A DNA stretch of 64,000 nucleotides from Turritopsis dohrnii (lineage: Eukaryota; Cnidaria; Hydrozoa; Anthoathecata; Oceaniidae), in the NCBI GenBank assembly GCA_027922465.2, contig BQMF02000171.1:62001-126000 (forward strand), written 5' to 3'. The notes beneath the pieces are model-generated. The model was not told where the DNA came from. It did not search any database and saw only the letters and a program-made list of their open reading frames with translations. This document shows positions 1-11,497 of the stretch, in pieces. Position 1 is the first letter of the stretch, and every line of letters starts with the position of its first letter. The position numbers were made by a program, and so were the translations under genes.

Positions 1-240
1 ATCGTACTTGCTTCATCGTCGCAGTAGCGTTCGATAGCTGACATCAACACCATGGTACCTCGTGAGAAATACTGAAATTTCTTCATAACTGAAGCCTCTG
101 TCAAAGTAGTACTTTATCACTTCCTCTTCGTTGACAATGTCATCAGGTTCAGAGTCTGAGGATGCCATAACTGTATTCCTGTATTCGCTCCTGCTTTGCT
201 GGGGTCTGTAGTTCCCCTTTTGGTTGTTCCTGTTGGGCCC

Positions 241-1249
241 CTAGCTGGAGATCCTCTTTTGGGTTTTGTAAGAGGACCCGGAGTTTGACGACTGTTCTGG
301 ATATTTTCTCTTGTAAGAGAATGCTTGAGTTTTCTTATCAAGCAAGGATTTCAAGTGATTCTTCTTCTTGATAGAGTCGAGCCTTTCACAAAGGCTCTCA
401 CCAAATAGCAGTGAAGACGACTCGTCCACATTTGATGCCAATTTGGTGTACTGTGTTGGCAGATCAACCTTAATCATGTCCCGTCTGATTTTATTAGTCA
501 TCTGCATCGCTGCACCAGACAAGGAAACAGAATCCTTCAGGGCAGTCATGACATTATTAATGTCAACATTCTTTTGTTGAATTTCAGGCCATTTTTCAGT
601 AAGATCAGATGCAGCCTTCAGAATCAAAGAAAAGGCTGCAGCATTTCCTGAATGGCCGAGTCCACTCTTCCGCGTTCAGCCTGAATTTTTGGCCAGACCT
701 CCTCATTTACCCTCTTAGGGATGAGGTAGGGGCAGTTTGCAGGAATGGCTGCCTTAGCCAACTTCTGTTTCAGCTTCTTTTCCTGCATGGGTTTGTAGCA
801 AAAGATTTTGGCTGCCCCTGCCAGCGATGAAGTAATCTCTAGCCCGTCAGCCGAGAAACCTTCCTGGTGGTCTGCTACTGCAGATTCCCAGTAATTCTGC
901 CCTCCATCATCCGTTTGCTGCTGTTCATTCTCTTTGTCGGCACCATCTGATCGTGAGTTGTTTGACACCGCATCTATCCCTTGTGTTGTCTGCTGCAAAA
1001 AACATTGGATCCATCAATAGATAAAATATAATCTCCAATGTTTTCTGGTTGAATCGTGGCTGGAGGGTTGCTGCATAATGATGGTGATGGTGTCTGTGGG
1101 ACCGCAAAGCCATGATCTCCTTGTGAGGGCCGCTGGCGTAACCGAGCTCCAAATTGGGCATTAAGGTCACAGTTGTTGACACTAATGCCACTGTTTTTCA
1201 ACCGAGTCGAGATCGTTGTTGCTTCCTTCAGCACTCCACATTGGATCAT
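241..1249 (-). pseudogene. DIRS-like retrotransposon ORF1 (gag-like) fragment
   Basis: Three overlapping minus-strand reading frames (1249-974, 998-624, 627-241) read as one protein broken by frameshifts. The middle and C-terminal parts carry the pattern I associate with DIRS-type ORF1: an IPKRVNEEVWPKI segment, a central helix-rich stretch, then IRRDMIKVDLPTQYTKL and SSLLFGESLCERL before a basic tail. In DIRS retrotransposons this ORF is the putative capsid or nucleocapsid protein. No reverse transcriptase or recombinase is present nearby, so this is an isolated remnant or the edge of an element that continues to the left. The frame changes make it non-functional unless they are assembly indels. 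The alternative is another gag-like or LAP2-like domesticated protein. The family call rests on remembered motifs only. Confidence 0.55.
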
Positions 1250-1570
1250 CTACAGTTGTCTCCATTATGGTAGATGTCTAGCTAGCAGATCACTGAATTG
1301 GAGATGTTAAAGTGAGTTGTTTCACTAAAGAGCACAGTTTTTATGAGAGAAATATTGCACACGGGTTCGATATATATATACTTATCGTTCCTGGTAACTA
1401 GAAACCTTCGGCTTCGAATCACGTCCTTCCGCAAGATTGAAGGTATCGAAAGAGGATTTCTGACGGTACCGAATCTCATTTGATACTTAGGATTATGGGT
1501 AGAATATTATGAAATTATGTGACAGGGTATTGAAGGAATGTAATGCAAAATAACTTGCTGATACTGATTT
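1250..1570. other. No gene seen
   Basis: AT-rich sequence flanking the DIRS-like remnant. It holds a short (TA)n run near 1371-1381. It might be the untranslated or terminal-repeat part of the neighbouring retroelement, but no matching repeat was found in the window. Confidence 0.3.
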
Positions 1571-1573
1571 TCA

Positions 1574-2078
1574 CATCAAAAACCTTAGTGATAGGGAGTT
1601 ATATGGGTTGCAGTACCTTGGTAGTTATGTTTTGAAAACTTTATATGATAAAGTTAAATGTAGTCATCACATCAGAACATCTGAAAGTCAGCAAGTTTTG
1701 TCTGTACTGTCAGAATGCAGATCAGAATGTACCTCTGAGCAGCAGTTAGTATCTGCACTAAATCGAGTTGGACTTTGGCTAATCACAACTGAAATACAAA
1801 GAATTTTTGCAATTGTTGAGAGGTATTTTTGTACTGAAGTAGAGAAAGGACCAACTGATGAAATACAAACCAAGAGAATGTCCATTAAATTATGTAACTT
1901 CAAATATGTGAAAGAATTTTTCCACCATATTGTTGAAAAATGTGACACAGAAATAAGTTTCACTGTAGAAAAGGACATTCTATTTTTCAATTGTAACTCT
2001 TTATATAAGAGTCAGGGCTTTTTCATATACACGTGACATTGTACAAAAACACAAAGTTATCGTAAAGAAAGTTTAACT
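1574..2078 (+). pseudogene. C-terminal fragment of a transposon-type protein, family uncertain
   Basis: An open stretch of about 150 codons reads LSDRELYGLQYLGSYVLKTLY, then RVGLWLITTEIQRIFAIVE, and after a one-base frame change near 2033 continues as YTRDIVQKHKVIVKKV before a stop. The order 'GYVL-KLY', 'RGGLW', 'ARD...K.K' is the C-terminal signature of a multicopy transposase-associated protein I remember from cnidarian gene sets, but I cannot name the superfamily. There is no start codon of its own, no N-terminal catalytic part and no splice context, so it looks like a decayed copy. The 354-bp MITE lies immediately downstream. It could also be a terminal exon of a host gene, which is less likely given the frameshift. 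Confidence 0.4.
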
Positions 2079-2092
2079 CAATTCTAATGTAA

Positions 2093-2446
2093 GGGGGTGT
2101 TTATATGGAAGCGAACTGGCCTGGTTAAACGGGCTGGCTCGCTTAGCCAAGATCTCGCTTTTATTAAGAAACATATGTTTTTATTCAAATGTGTTTATAT
2201 GGAAACCGAGCCAGCCCGCCTAAGCGAGATCTCAGTTCAGTGGGATGAAAATTTTCCATATAAACATCCACAACCTAGCTAGCCCGACTGAGCGTGCTAA
2301 TTTCATAGCATGTGCATACTATTTGATAAACAAAAAAAATACAAAGGTGAGCCAGCCCGCTTCCATATAAAGGCGAGATGAAATTGTTTTGGCTAAGTGA
2401 GCCAGCCCGGGTAACCGGGCCAGCTCACCTCCATATAAACACCCCC
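2093..2446. mobile_element. 354-bp MITE with TAA target duplication (Harbinger-like)
   Basis: The ends are perfect inverted repeats, GGGGGTGTTTATATGG on the left and its complement CCATATAAACACCCCC on the right. The element is bounded on both sides by the trinucleotide TAA (2090-2092 and 2447-2449). A 3-bp TWA duplication is typical of PIF/Harbinger elements. The interior is built from several inverted copies of a GCCAGCCCG / AGCGAGATC module, so it folds on itself. There is no coding capacity. A related degraded copy lies near 47235-47400. Confidence 0.85.
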
Positions 2447-2449
2447 TAA

Positions 2450-3815
2450 GTGAAAAACCATGTAGACCATCTGTCAATGAGTTTTCAAATCTGATTTCCC
2501 ATTTCAAAATGATCATGCTCACAGTTCTTCTTGTTAATATTATGTTTAACAATGTTATAAAAAGTTAAAATGTATATATATGTGAAAAATTTTACAAAAA
2601 CGTCCATCTTAATTTCCCTTCACGTTTGTTCTTTCAAAGCAATAGAAATGACGTCATAAAACATTGCTTGTTCTTTAAATGACCGTTGGATGATTAAATA
2701 GTTTTTCAATTATCCAGATGCCATCATGTCAACTCTTTGAATGAAGGGTGTTATTGTAGTATGCCTGTTTCGATGCATTAGATGTTACAAATTAAATGTT
2801 AAATGCTACTCGTCTCGTGATCATAATGCAAGACAGTTCTAAAACGATTTGAGTGAGTTTTGAGTAGCTTTGAGGTTTCCTAAAAAATTGGCTTGTCGAA
2901 ATACTTAAGCATATAAGTATGCCACTTACCACGCCCACAATAAACCAAAGCATTTGTTTTCGAACAAAACTTATTTTTATTTCCGTTGTATAGCTTGGAA
3001 TGTATAGGTTGCTGTGTATACAAATTGAAATGCTTGAGTGTGGGGGCATTATTTAACTAAAGCTACATGCTAGTTTTATAAATTGTGATTTTTTCTTCCC
3101 AAATTTGAAATGCTACACATAATATTTTTTAGTTAAGATTGGTTTTCGATTGCTTTTGATAGTTATATATTTGCTAAAATGCCTACCCCCAAAGGTTTGA
3201 CAAATTTTCTTTTCTTCTTTTGTTAACTTTTATACAAATTTGATTTTATAATTTTGTAAGATGGTTTCATGTGAAAAACTCATCTAACTTGATAATGTAA
3301 GCCTGTGCCTTAGGAAAAGCTTTGTATGTATATTTGTAGTTTTACATGTGTTTTTAATACAATAAAGGTTTCATGTGAGTTTAAGCAAGTGTTCTGTTGA
3401 ATTACATTTGACCTGTGATTTTATGGTTTAAGGGATAGCAGCTTGTCTTCAACATGGATAATGATCATAATGTTTATTATGACGAAATTTCCTTATAGAT
3501 TGTTCTGCAAAAAGACTATTCAGTCGTTTAAGGGGAAATATTAGTCGCATTTAGGTCATATAGTTTTTCGCTATGTCCATAGTAATTCTAAGTCACTTTT
3601 TAACTCCTTGGCAAAAATTCAGAGAAATCTTATCATTTGACTTTATACATCTTCATTTTATAAGTCGTTTTGTAGTAATTATTTAATGATACATTTTTCT
3701 TGTTATCAATGTGCGCACAATAATTGATAAAATGTTTGCAACTTTGGGGAAATATATAGTCGCATTTTTGCGAATCTTGTTGTTTTCAGGATAAATGCGT
3801 AGTTGAATTGCATTT
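2450..3815. other. No gene seen, AT-rich
   Basis: Plain AT-rich intergenic or intronic DNA with dispersed stops in all frames. I found no exon with convincing splice borders and no repeat with clear ends. Confidence 0.4.
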
Positions 3816-3842
3816 TTTTGTTGTTGTTGTTGTTGTTGTTTA
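3816..3842. repeat. (TTG)n microsatellite
   Basis: About eight uninterrupted TTG units following a T run. It is a simple trinucleotide repeat with no coding context. Confidence 0.9.
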
Positions 3843-3884
3843 TTTCAATATTCTTATAGCATGATTAGGTATTCGGTGTTAAAT

Positions 3885-4010
3885 TCTGTGACACAACGCA
3901 TACTGAACATGGGTGGCGAGCGACGCGTATGTACCACAGGAATGGTGGATTTGACCGAATGTTTTCAAAGTTAACTTCAGTAAAAAGTTTTTACCTGGGA
4001 TACTACTACA
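3885..4010. repeat. Relic of the GCGAGCGACG-ended dispersed repeat
   Basis: The stretch CTGAACATGGGTGGCGAGCG matches the terminal inverted repeat of the element at 48353-49035 in its last 20 bases. It is followed by a block with 'AGTAAAAAGTTTTTACCTGGG' character that recurs at 19500-19530 and at 19955-19985, directly before the second minisatellite array. I read this as a diverged copy of one dispersed repeat family. Confidence 0.5.
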
Positions 4011-5190
4011 AAATATTATGCTTTGGGATTATTCTAACCACTTTTCGAAATACATCTGTAATCAATTCAGACCAAAGCTCATTTCAAATTTGCGGGGAGT
4101 CATTGAAAGGAGAACATTAAAACGTGGAAGTAAATATCATAAAATGACGAACCATTGATCCAGGAATGAATTCAGGCTTATTTGAGCCAACATACTGAAG
4201 ACGTTGCCATTTTCATATCAGTATCCATGTAAGCTGACTTTGAGAACATTAATAAATATCAAACTGACTGAGAATGGTTGATCTTTTTCCGAGAACAAGC
4301 TTAGTATTGTATTTCAACGTTTCTTTTTATGAGTGCGACTGTGGCAAGAAACTTCTACACTGGCCGTATATCGGGAGGCAGTTGTTTTTTATAGGGTTAA
4401 CTTTATTCACCTTGTTCCGATACAATAACAAACGATTCTAAGTTCTTTATCTCTGATGGAGAATTGCTTTTTTACTATTGATGTGATTGTTTGAAATCAA
4501 ATTAACCACAAAATCAATATGCAATATCAACCTTAAAATATTAATTCTTCAATTTTGTCTATAATTTTGGTGCAAAAAACTTCACCAAAATGGAGGTAAT
4601 GCAAACATATTAAAGAAAAAAAACTTTAGCAAAGACATTATACATGGAAATTCTCGATAGATTATTTATTATCACTTTTAATTAAATGGTGAGTAAGGGG
4701 TATCTGCAAATATGCAGCTTCTAGCTAAAATGGAGCCCTCCCCTAGTCTGTACACATTCATACGCAAGTTATGTGCAAGTCATGAACAATGCTTTTTTAT
4801 TGTTGCTAAGCCATGTTCCAGATTTGACAGGTTGAGAGCTTTTAACGAAAAATGACCCAACATCATTGGCTAACTTAAGCCTGGAAAATTCACAATGGCA
4901 CAATACTGTAAACATTCCAACTTTCACTAAACGCGAAGTGAGAGTCAAGTGATTGTTGATGTTCTTTTAAGAATGCGTACGTTCATTTCCCTATATGCCA
5001 CCTCCCATATACGCAAGCTTGCGGGTTTCTCTGTAAGAGAACATCGAACAAATGTTTCTTCACGGAAATACTCAAGGTCTCCAAGAGTTATGGCTGTGCT
5101 TATTGGTTCAAACGATGACGATGATAGTTTTTGATAACAAAAAACACAAAATTTTTTAATTAGATGTATGAATTACAATGAAAATGTGTA
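4010..5190. other. No gene seen
   Basis: AT-rich sequence without convincing exons, RNA genes or repeat ends. A short open stretch at 4949-5134 has no recognisable motif. Confidence 0.35.
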
Positions 5191-5191
5191 C

Positions 5192-5311
5192 CTGGATGCC
5201 CTTGATCTTTCTTTAACCATTCGTCAAATTCAATTCGAAAAGCATTTCTACTTTCTATAGACCACACATGGTACTGCCGTTGAGATTGTTTAGGATTGGG
5301 AAAACCGTTTT
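5192..5311 (-). CDS. Candidate internal exon, unrecognised
   Basis: On the minus strand a TTGTTTTAG acceptor is followed by 120 open nucleotides and a CCAG|GTACAC donor. The exon is symmetric (phase 1 at both ends) and would encode about 39 residues including QYHVWSIESRNAFRIEF and DEWLKKDQGHP. The residue composition and clean borders look coding. I do not recognise the family. It lies downstream, on the same strand, of the fragments at 5732-6026 and 6307-6789, and may or may not belong with them. Confidence 0.35.
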
Positions 5312-5731
5312 CTAAAACAAATAATAATACACATGCTAAATTTCTTAAAATCTTTACAGAACTACTGAAAATTCCCATAGCAATATTAAGGAGGTTAAAT
5401 GTTCGTCTAATAATTTATCTGGATGCTTGCTTGATTGTAGTCAAGGGGTTCCTATAGTAGAAATCATTAAAAGAAGTTATTGGCCATCGGTTAGTACTTA
5501 TGAAAGGTTTCAGATATTGGGGTGAAGGTGATGTATACGAATCATCAGTTTTACGCTTTGAACAGAGGTTGTGAAGAATGACTAAAAACTAGGGGAAAAA
5601 AACTAGGAAAAACTATGTAAATACTTAATTATTGAGTCGTAAATGGAAATCTTCAGCCTTCTATATCGTAATTTTTTTGTTTTTCCTTGAAGTTAAAAAT
5701 AAAGCTCAATTTGTATCCATCCAATCCATAC

Positions 5732-6026
5732 TTATTTCGTATATATACCATGATTTCTTACATCAGGGACATCAATAACAAAAGATAGACACGTTTTCCA
5801 AATATATGCCTGGTAGTTTGCGCGCTTAGTATGCTTTTGCAACGCATCGAACGTTGGTAGCAGTAATTCTTCGGCAAACTTGCCCTGTTGAAAGAGTTCT
5901 ACTTGAGTTTCGTTTTTTACAGCTCCCGTACAGCAAGCATACAAACTCTTCAACTGTCGAAGCATCAAAATATTCCCTATCGCCAATGCAGCTGATGGCG
6001 TGTTGAAATGATGTGTTGTTATTCAT
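5732..6026 (-). pseudogene. Fragment of multicopy uncharacterised family (RANYQAxIW type)
   Basis: Two overlapping minus-strand frames join into one protein piece. The first has ISCIGDREYFDASTVEEF, and after a one-base shift near a run of A the second has LLLPTFDALQKHTKRANYQA followed by YIWK and PDVRNHG. This order (GD...L..F.C.LYG, then LPPT.DAL..H..RANYQA.IW, then a position ending in NHG with a GTATAT donor) is typical of a large family of unnamed invertebrate proteins I remember as carrying a cysteine-rich C-terminal tail, often in high copy number and probably mobile. The frameshift argues for a pseudogene, or for a homopolymer error in the assembly. No function is claimed. Confidence 0.5.
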
Positions 6027-6306
6027 GTATTGCCAGCACTTTTGTTTCCCCTTTCCGTAAAAGCAGTTGGTTGTATCGCAACCTTAAAGATATGTTAAAC
6101 ATTATAAGTACGTATGTTTATTTCGATTGTCAATTAACTACAAGCTATTCTCCAGACACTTTCCAGATTTTTCAAAACTTCATTCTGATTTCTTTTGATT
6201 CTAAGGTACTTAGTATTCATAAGGAACTAAATACTAGCTTCTTATACGTAATGTTCTGCATGAAATGGGCCACCCAGCATTATGCCCATATTACTGTCAC
6301 CAGACA

Positions 6307-6801
6307 TTACTTGAAGCCGAGCCTTAAAACCATACAGAACTTACCTTCCAAACTTTCATCTTCTAACTGACAAGAACTATCTTCAGTTTGACTAGTTGAC
6401 TGGGCATCGGTTTCCAAAACTTCTTGTTGATGCAGCAAATCTCCAGCAACTATAACTTCATGAAATACTAATTCACTACTATTTCTTACACTTGGTCGAT
6501 AAAAAACAATGTTTGGAAAACTCTGCTGTATACGAGCCTTTAATCTCTCTGATTTGTAGTTGGAGGCATCTAATTGCTCTACAGACTGAACCATCTTTAC
6601 AAAACTATTGTATAAATGCTTGAAAAAATATACTTTTTCTTGATTGACCAATTTTTCATTGACATATTTATCACAAAACTTTGCGAAAGACTTTTCATAA
6701 AGCAGCACTTTCTCTTTATTTTCAGCCCAAAGTATTTTGGTATAGCTGTTATAACATGGCTTATGATATTTTACTTCTAATGCAATCATATCTTGTCCAC
6801 T
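6307..6801 (-). CDS. Candidate exon of the same uncharacterised family
   Basis: About 160 open codons on the minus strand. The start contains GSGQDMIALEVKYHKPCYNS, a His/Cys motif I associate with the N-terminal half of the same multicopy family as the piece at 5732-6026. The remainder is helix-rich with VKMVQSVEQLDASNYKSERL. An ATATTTTAG acceptor-like site lies just upstream near 6820. The order and strand fit a single minus-strand locus running from here to 5732. It could be a fossil copy rather than a live gene. Confidence 0.4.
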   Translation of the reverse strand, partial: SGQDMIALEVKYHKPCYNSYTKILWAENKEKVLLYEKSFAKFCDKYVNEKLVNQEKVYFFKHLYNSFVKMVQSVEQLDASNYKSERLKARIQQSFPNIVFYRPSVRNSSELVFHEVIVAGDLLHQQEVLETDAQSTSQTEDSSCQLEDESLEGKFCMVLRLGFK

Positions 6802-8383
6802 CCCAAGTTTTCACAATATATCTCTAAAATATATAAATTATTTTATTAAGATGTCAGGTTTTAAATTAATATACATTCTCGGTTATCAAAACACAGTCAT
6901 TTTCTTATGTCAAAGTTAATTAGACATTTACCTATCTTCACGTCTTTCCGCTGCATCTTTCAATGTGTGTGTGTTTCAACATTTGAAAGGCTAATTTTAA
7001 CTCTCTTATTATTTTGCTAAAATTAAATACAAAAATGTATGGATAAAATGCTAACATTAAAATCAATATTAACAAGACTCAACGAGATTGAGGAAGATTT
7101 CGCGAAATGTATAACTTATTGTAATAGCAGTAAATGAAACTTTCAAACATAATTTGTTTTATCCTTCTTCAAATTTCATTGTCCCTTCACCAATCATTTC
7201 TTTGTATATGAACCACTATAATTTGAAATTTCCATAAATCCACTTGTGATGATTTCCGCTTTAACAAATGACAACCGCCGATGTGTATACAGAAGCTGTA
7301 CACATGGATTACTACAAATCGTAGTACGTATGTCCCCCCTAACTAGCTGTCACTCTCCATACAATTTATCTATAAATCTATCTACGAGCCGTGCGCGTAA
7401 GCGATAGCAGTGTTTGGAAAGAGCTGTATCCGATCCCCGATTAGTAAAATTTTCGCATCATCCTCGCATTGAGTTATATATATCACCCGTTTTCACCCAC
7501 GTTTCATTCAGCAATGTAAGCAGCAGGTGATCGAGACTTTCAATCTTTCTTGTTAAATTTGTTTGGGTCAGTGAGGTAAAGTTATGGCTTCATTCTTTCG
7601 GGCGAATTCAAGAAACTTTTGAATTTAGCTAATTAGAAATCGGAAGATGTATACACTCTCATTGTGGTCATGGAGACAGGTTAGTTAGTATGATATATGT
7701 ATTCCTTGAAGTCCTACACCGTTTCAGAGAATCCTAAGATTTACCTTTTCATCATGTGAGGACTAATAGGATATATAAAAAACTGTTGAGAAAAGGAGCA
7801 TTATAAGGTGAAGAACAAACAAAACTTTAACCAACGATTATCTGATCTAATAGAAGCATCTGAAAGTAAAACGAATACACTGTAAAAATATCTATATATA
7901 ACATGTATATTATATAACAAATTAAAAACTATGACCTTTGTGGTCTCAAAATTTAACAGAAAATTGCTAAGTTTAACCAGTAAAAATAGCTGAATACAAT
8001 AGAATACAACTAAAAGAAGGAAAGAACAAACAAAACTCCAGCATTATTTGAAACTAATTGCTCAACCACTAACAGTAGCTAAATGATATTAATTTCATAA
8101 GCACAATAAAATCCCAACAAATAAATAAAAAACTGACTTTCTGAAGTGAAAATTTAACAAAAACTAGCAAAATAACAAGAAAATCCTAAACTGAAGAAAA
8201 GTGTGAATACAAACAAAATTTATAAAAAAAAAACACAAACTCAGACTTGTCCTTCAAGAATCAGATGATATTAAAAGTCAGCAGATTCAGTAGGAAAAAA
8301 TGTACATTAATAGCTGCATTGATTTGTATCATTTTAACAGGTTGAACTTAAGTAAAGAATAGGAATGTTACAGCAACAATGCA
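6802..8383. other. No gene seen
   Basis: AT-rich sequence, unusually rich in A on the plus strand from about 7800 to 8300. No exon, RNA gene or bounded repeat was recognised. It could be an intron of the minus-strand locus on either side. Confidence 0.35.
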
Positions 8384-8891
8384 TTACTCGATTAAAGAAA
8401 CAGACTTAACAGATTTGCTGACAATATCAAATATTACGTTTATTGGCTGTAGTCTTTCACTAAATAATCTTTGCGCAATATCTTTTTCATTTTCTAATGG
8501 AAATTCGTATATTTTACCTAGCTCATGGGCCAAATCATCATTAAAATTCATAATGTGGTGTTCATTGGTGGTAACAGCTTTGCATACTAGAGACAAATTG
8601 AACCGACACGTAACAGCACTTGCTAACACTTTGAGATCGCAAGAACTACACAAGAAAAATTTCTTATCATCGTCCAGCTTCCCCTTTCTAAAGCAGATGC
8701 CACAATTGAAAGTTTCATGAATGGAGTTTACACCTATAATTTGGGCCACCATCCTATGTTCGGTTATATACGATGAGTCAGGAACATCAACTAATTTTTT
8801 CAAAGGGTCGATTTCCTCATATGTAAACTTTTCACTCTTCGCAGTATTCATGAATACTTTTCCCTTAACATTGTGTACTGTAGTAGAATAT
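8384..8891 (-). CDS. Candidate exon with zinc-ribbon-like Cys pairs, possibly OB-fold type
   Basis: A minus-strand CTACTACAG acceptor opens a frame of about 168 codons: HNVKGKVFMNTAKSEKFTYE, then CGICFRKGKL...FFLCSSCDLKV with two Cys-x2-Cys pairs, then a stop at 8384. A 'VKGKV' strand followed by a four-cysteine ribbon resembles the OB-fold plus zinc-ribbon proteins (replication protein A large-subunit type) that are common in transposon-rich invertebrate genomes. That is a weak structural analogy, not an identification. It lies upstream of the two family fragments on the same strand but need not be the same gene. Confidence 0.35.
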
Positions 8892-8954
8892 ATTAACCCC
8901 GTAGAAAATATTCCCCCCCCATGGTTTTCACGTATATCTTTTAGCGTAACGTAT

Positions 8955-9030
8955 GAGGGTATTCGTCAGAAATGAATTTACGAGATGTAAATTTACGAGA
9001 TTTAAGTCCATATCTGACGAATACCCTCAA
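8955..9030. repeat. 76-bp palindromic element
   Basis: The arms TGAGGGTATTCGTCAGA and TCTGACGAATACCCTCA are exact inverted repeats around a short AT-rich centre that itself repeats TTTACGAGAT. AGCGTA occurs just outside both ends, which could be a remnant of a target duplication. It would form a strong hairpin. Its size and structure fit a tiny MITE or foldback element. Confidence 0.7.
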
Positions 9031-9109
9031 GCGTACCGGTTTTGTTGGAACAAGGTAAAGTTACCCTTATGTCTTCTTTTCTTCTTTCTGTCTATATAAC
9101 TAACTTTCC

Positions 9110-9700
9110 TTGTGTCAAATCGTTCCTTGTGCTCCTCAATCACCTGACTTTCTTGATCTAGTAACCTTGATTCTTCTACATCCTCTCGTCAGACATATTT
9201 TTCATATTGATGATGGCTGCCTTCCTCCCTCGTATTATTCTTCGTTTGGACTCTATGTATCTTCTCTATCTATATATACATGCATGGTCTGGGTGTTTAT
9301 GTTAGAGACACTCTTGCTATTTCTCACGTTCTTGAACTAGAATCTCCTACTCATTCGTACTTGTGTTTTCAACTTGTCCCCTCCTGCAACTTTTCTCCTT
9401 CTTCTACCCATTGCTCTATTTTCTTGGATGCATTTATTTCTGACAGCATTGACAGAGCTCTGTATGACAATCCCACAGCAAACATTGTTGTCTGTGGTGA
9501 TTCCAATGTCCATCATTCAGAATGGCTAGAGGATCAACTTACACAGATGATGTTGGTGTGTGGAAGCTTTACGATTTTTATGTTTCTCAGAATCTCTCTC
9601 AGAGCAAAACCTTCCCTACTCGTTTTCCCGACAATGATACCCATTCTCCTGCCTTCTTTACTTGATCTTTGTTTGGTTTATCTGTAGTAGATTATAAAGC
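9110..9700 (+). pseudogene. Non-LTR retrotransposon (LINE) endonuclease-domain fragment
   Basis: With frame changes, the plus strand reads through the C-terminal half of an exonuclease-endonuclease-phosphatase domain. HGLGVYVRDTLAISHVLELE and PTANIVVCGDSNVHHSEWLE match the conserved 'GVYVRD' and 'GDFNAHH' blocks of LINE endonucleases, with DSN in place of DFN. The block YDFYVSQNLSQSKTFPTRFP in another frame continues the domain. No reverse transcriptase follows. The element is a truncated, frameshifted fossil. The best matches I remember are jockey-like or related LINEs of invertebrates. Confidence 0.75.
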
Positions 9701-10733
9701 CTCTCTGTTAATATATTGCTATTTATATGATGCGATGGTGAAGTGTCGTGATTTTGTGTTTTAAAGTATATATATAAGTATTATCATAAAGCGGGTGACT
9801 TGAAACAGCGTCAAAAAAACGTTATTTCTCATGAAATAATGAATGAAACTCCAAATTTTTTTCCGATTCCGTTCAGACACTTTCTAGCGCAACATTCTGA
9901 AATTTTGATTTCAAAATTTACTAACACTCTATATCACTTAATAAAAATGAAACTGGCATTAACAAATTATTTTAATTTATGTTTTATATGCAAGTATAAT
10001 CGTAGATCACTGTAGTAGAAAATAATGACGCATTTGAAAAAAATGTAGCACTGTGGTTTCAGTAAACGCTTTAAGTAAAGGTACGCTTTTAGTAATGTTC
10101 CCAGTTTCATTTTGGTTTCGTTTTCAATATGGTTTTTTATTTCATATGCGACTACTCACCTCCCTCTTTGGTCGACATCCCATCTCCATTCACGCTAAAA
10201 ATGATCAATTCTCCCCACCCAGGGTTCTGGTTCCAATTCCCTTTTTCTTGTAAAGAACAATCATAAAAAATATTTGTCTTCATCATGCTCAAAAGATTTT
10301 CCCCGTCCACAACACGGTATACAGCATAATATGGTATATATAACATATATACTATGTATTTCCTGGATGTCCAGTGCTTTTTTTGCACAACACCATTGTA
10401 ATACTTTCTCCTTCTTGCAATGCCTACCTCTTACTACACCCTAATGCAGTGTCCGGATCTACCTAACCTGCATTAAGTGTATCCAATTTTGCTACATTCA
10501 TTATCACAATACAGTAGAGATGCTCGAGCATTAAAATTCTGTGGCTGAACCAGTAAATCAAAAACACTCCAATGACGGGACAGTCTAAAAAATGCATTTG
10601 GCTACTTTCATTATTCACACAAAAAGAAAAGTTACGAGAGAAAACTGAAAAGGTTAACTTAGCATACAATTAAACTAAAAATTATGAATCACAATGATTT
10701 TCATCTTCACATTGATCAATGTTTAAAAGTGAA
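9701..10733. other. No gene seen
   Basis: AT-rich sequence. No motif, exon or bounded repeat could be supported. Confidence 0.35.
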
Positions 10734-10802
10734 CACACTATTAAAAGACTATTATATATATCATATATAAATATAATATATATATAATAGTCTTTTAGTG
10801 TG
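10734..10802. repeat. 69-bp AT-rich palindrome
   Basis: CACACTA...AAAAGACTATTATATATA on the left is mirrored by TATATATAATAGTCTTTTAG then TGTG on the right, with one 3-nt indel between the arms. The centre is pure A/T. It should extrude as a cruciform, and resembles a foldback element or a hairpin-forming (AT)-rich palindrome. Confidence 0.75.
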
Positions 10803-11490
10803 GCGACCTCTTCCTCATGGTGTTAGAATCAAGTCGTTTTTAATTCGATTATTTGGACAGTGATTTAGCATGTTGTACATTAACTACCTTCTCAAGAGAT
10901 TGTGAATAAAACGATTCAATTTTATAACGATCAGTTGGGAATTTACGCATCAGTTATCTTTCATTAGTTTATTATTTTTAATTTTGTAGCATTTCTCTAT
11001 ATAAGCAGTAACTTTCTTGTAAATCTTATACTATTGATAAAGACACATAAGTGCCGAAATATTTAGTTAAAAAATGTCGTATTCTTAAGTAAAAATATTT
11101 GTTTTATACGTCTACATAAGGTATCTAAGTAATTAATAATAATTATATATAAATATATTATATATATATTATAAATATATATTCAGCCTGACGTGTTATT
11201 GACTAATGTGTTTTTCTTGTTTTCTATAATACTTAACACATACGTGCACTGGCTTTTATATATAAATCAGTAAAACGTGATAACCATACAGTAAAAACTA
11301 GGGTTCATGGAAAGTAAAGAAACCAGCAAATTTAAAATATAAGTTCTTCTTTCGAATAAACAATCAGTAAAATTGCACAAAAAGCCTTTCGATTTTCGTC
11401 AGTTGTGCATATAAATAATTTTGAACGGTGAATGTTTGAATTAAAATCGATGCGTGTTGAATGGTAATGACTACGAACAAATGTACAATT
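10803..11490. other. No gene seen (3' side of the Penelope-like element)
   Basis: AT-rich DNA with a second (TA)-rich self-complementary tract at about 11140-11185. Part of it may be the 3' untranslated end of the minus-strand Penelope-like element, but the element boundary was not found. Confidence 0.35.
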
Positions 11491-11497
11491 AAAAACT

